A DNA stretch of 28,464 nucleotides from Elysia marginata. Its lineage: Eukaryota > Mollusca > Gastropoda > Plakobranchidae. Below are positions 27,926-28,464 of this stretch, in pieces. A program made the position numbers and the translations under genes. Location: positions 112,708-141,171 of the forward strand of contig BMAT01013795.1 in the NCBI GenBank assembly GCA_019649035.1, given 5' to 3'. The number at the start of each line of letters is the position of its first letter. Position 1 is the stretch's first letter. The notes beneath the pieces were generated by a model. That model was given only the letters and a program-made list of their open reading frames with translations, had not been told where the DNA came from and searched no databases.

Positions 27926-28464
27926 CCGGTGTTATTTGTAGGAATTAAAAAGGGCGACGCAAGTCATCTCATTTGCCCCAGGCTTTTTGCATGCGCACGT
28001 ACACACACGCACGGTGCCGGTTTCTTTGTTAAAATGTATGTAAGTAGCAAATACAATCATGTACCAGACTATGTACAAATGAAATGGGTTTGGCCTGCCC
28101 CACGAGCCAGATGTTCGGGCCAAAATCCTGCAGGCTGGGCAACCTTTTTTATCGGGTGTATTCGATATCGTAAAATGTATCATAATAATTATGAGAATAT
28201 TACTGAGCTGTTAAATCGATAATTTAGTTTTTGCCGATGCTATTGTAAGTGCAACCGGTGATGTTTTCCATCTCTACTGCACCATTCATTTAAGGTAACA
28301 GTATTGTGAAAAAAGTAACCGATCAGATTACTTCAACTCTTGCAAGTCCTGCATTAAACAATCGACGCTTAGGCATAAAATATTTAAAATAAAATGAAAT
28401 AAAACAACAGTGACGCACATTAATGCTGGATTGCATAGAGATAATGATGTCTGTCTTTAGGTCT
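27926..28464. other. Non-coding end of window
   Basis: A GC-richer stretch at about 28080-28145 (GGCCTGCCCC, GGGCCAAAATCCTGCAGG) gives overlapping open frames on both strands, but they have no family resemblance and no splice context. Confidence 0.4.

Noticed and set aside
27929-28222. Overlapping open frames on both strands at the window end
   Set aside because: Open by chance in a GC-richer stretch with mirrored motifs; no domain or splice evidence.

Overview
The window looks like nuclear DNA of an invertebrate animal, most likely a mollusc and probably a gastropod. It is AT-rich, and its genes are broken into short exons with GT..AG introns. It carries tRNA-derived SINE and non-LTR (LINE) fragments, long CT/GT microsatellites, and recurring AGATCTAGATCT / TAGGCCTA-type motifs that I associate with gastropod genomes. 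The lineage call is inference; there are no bacterial operons, rRNA genes or CRISPR arrays.

One gene dominates the window. I reconstruct a 13-exon plus-strand gene with coding sequence from 3261 to 21619 (1794 coding nt, 597 residues). Every exon has consensus-type splice borders and the phases agree throughout. The predicted product is a type I membrane receptor. In order it has: a signal peptide; a short tyrosine/phenylalanine-rich N-terminal region I do not recognise; two tandem six-cysteine sushi/CCP domains, one per 186-nt exon; one transmembrane helix; a cytoplasmic linker built from symmetric phase-1 exons, with an 11-residue tandem repeat; and a C-terminal death-domain-like fold. I do not recall a named receptor family with CCP repeats outside and a death domain inside, so this is the best candidate for a new system: a sushi-type innate-immune or adhesion sensor wired to death-fold signalling. 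Exon 11 (17806-17880) and an alternative donor in exon 10 suggest that the tail is varied by splicing.

Layout: 1-3245 is non-coding upstream DNA with a complete SINE (1065-1314, perfect 13-bp target duplications), microsatellites and a GC-rich local repeat. 3261-21619 is the gene. Its intron 4 holds a possible pogo/Tigger-like element. Intron 7 holds a cluster of two LINE fragments, a SINE-like unit and one copy of a roughly 500-bp dispersed repeat. Intron 11 holds a 220-bp pyrimidine tract. 21620 to about 23210 is the probable 3' UTR with AATAAA signals. 23703-25281 is bounded by inverted repeats and may be a non-autonomous DNA transposon. The second copy of the dispersed repeat lies at 27388-27925. 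The remainder shows no gene I can support.

All domain calls were made by eye from the translated exons; no database search or RNA evidence was available.
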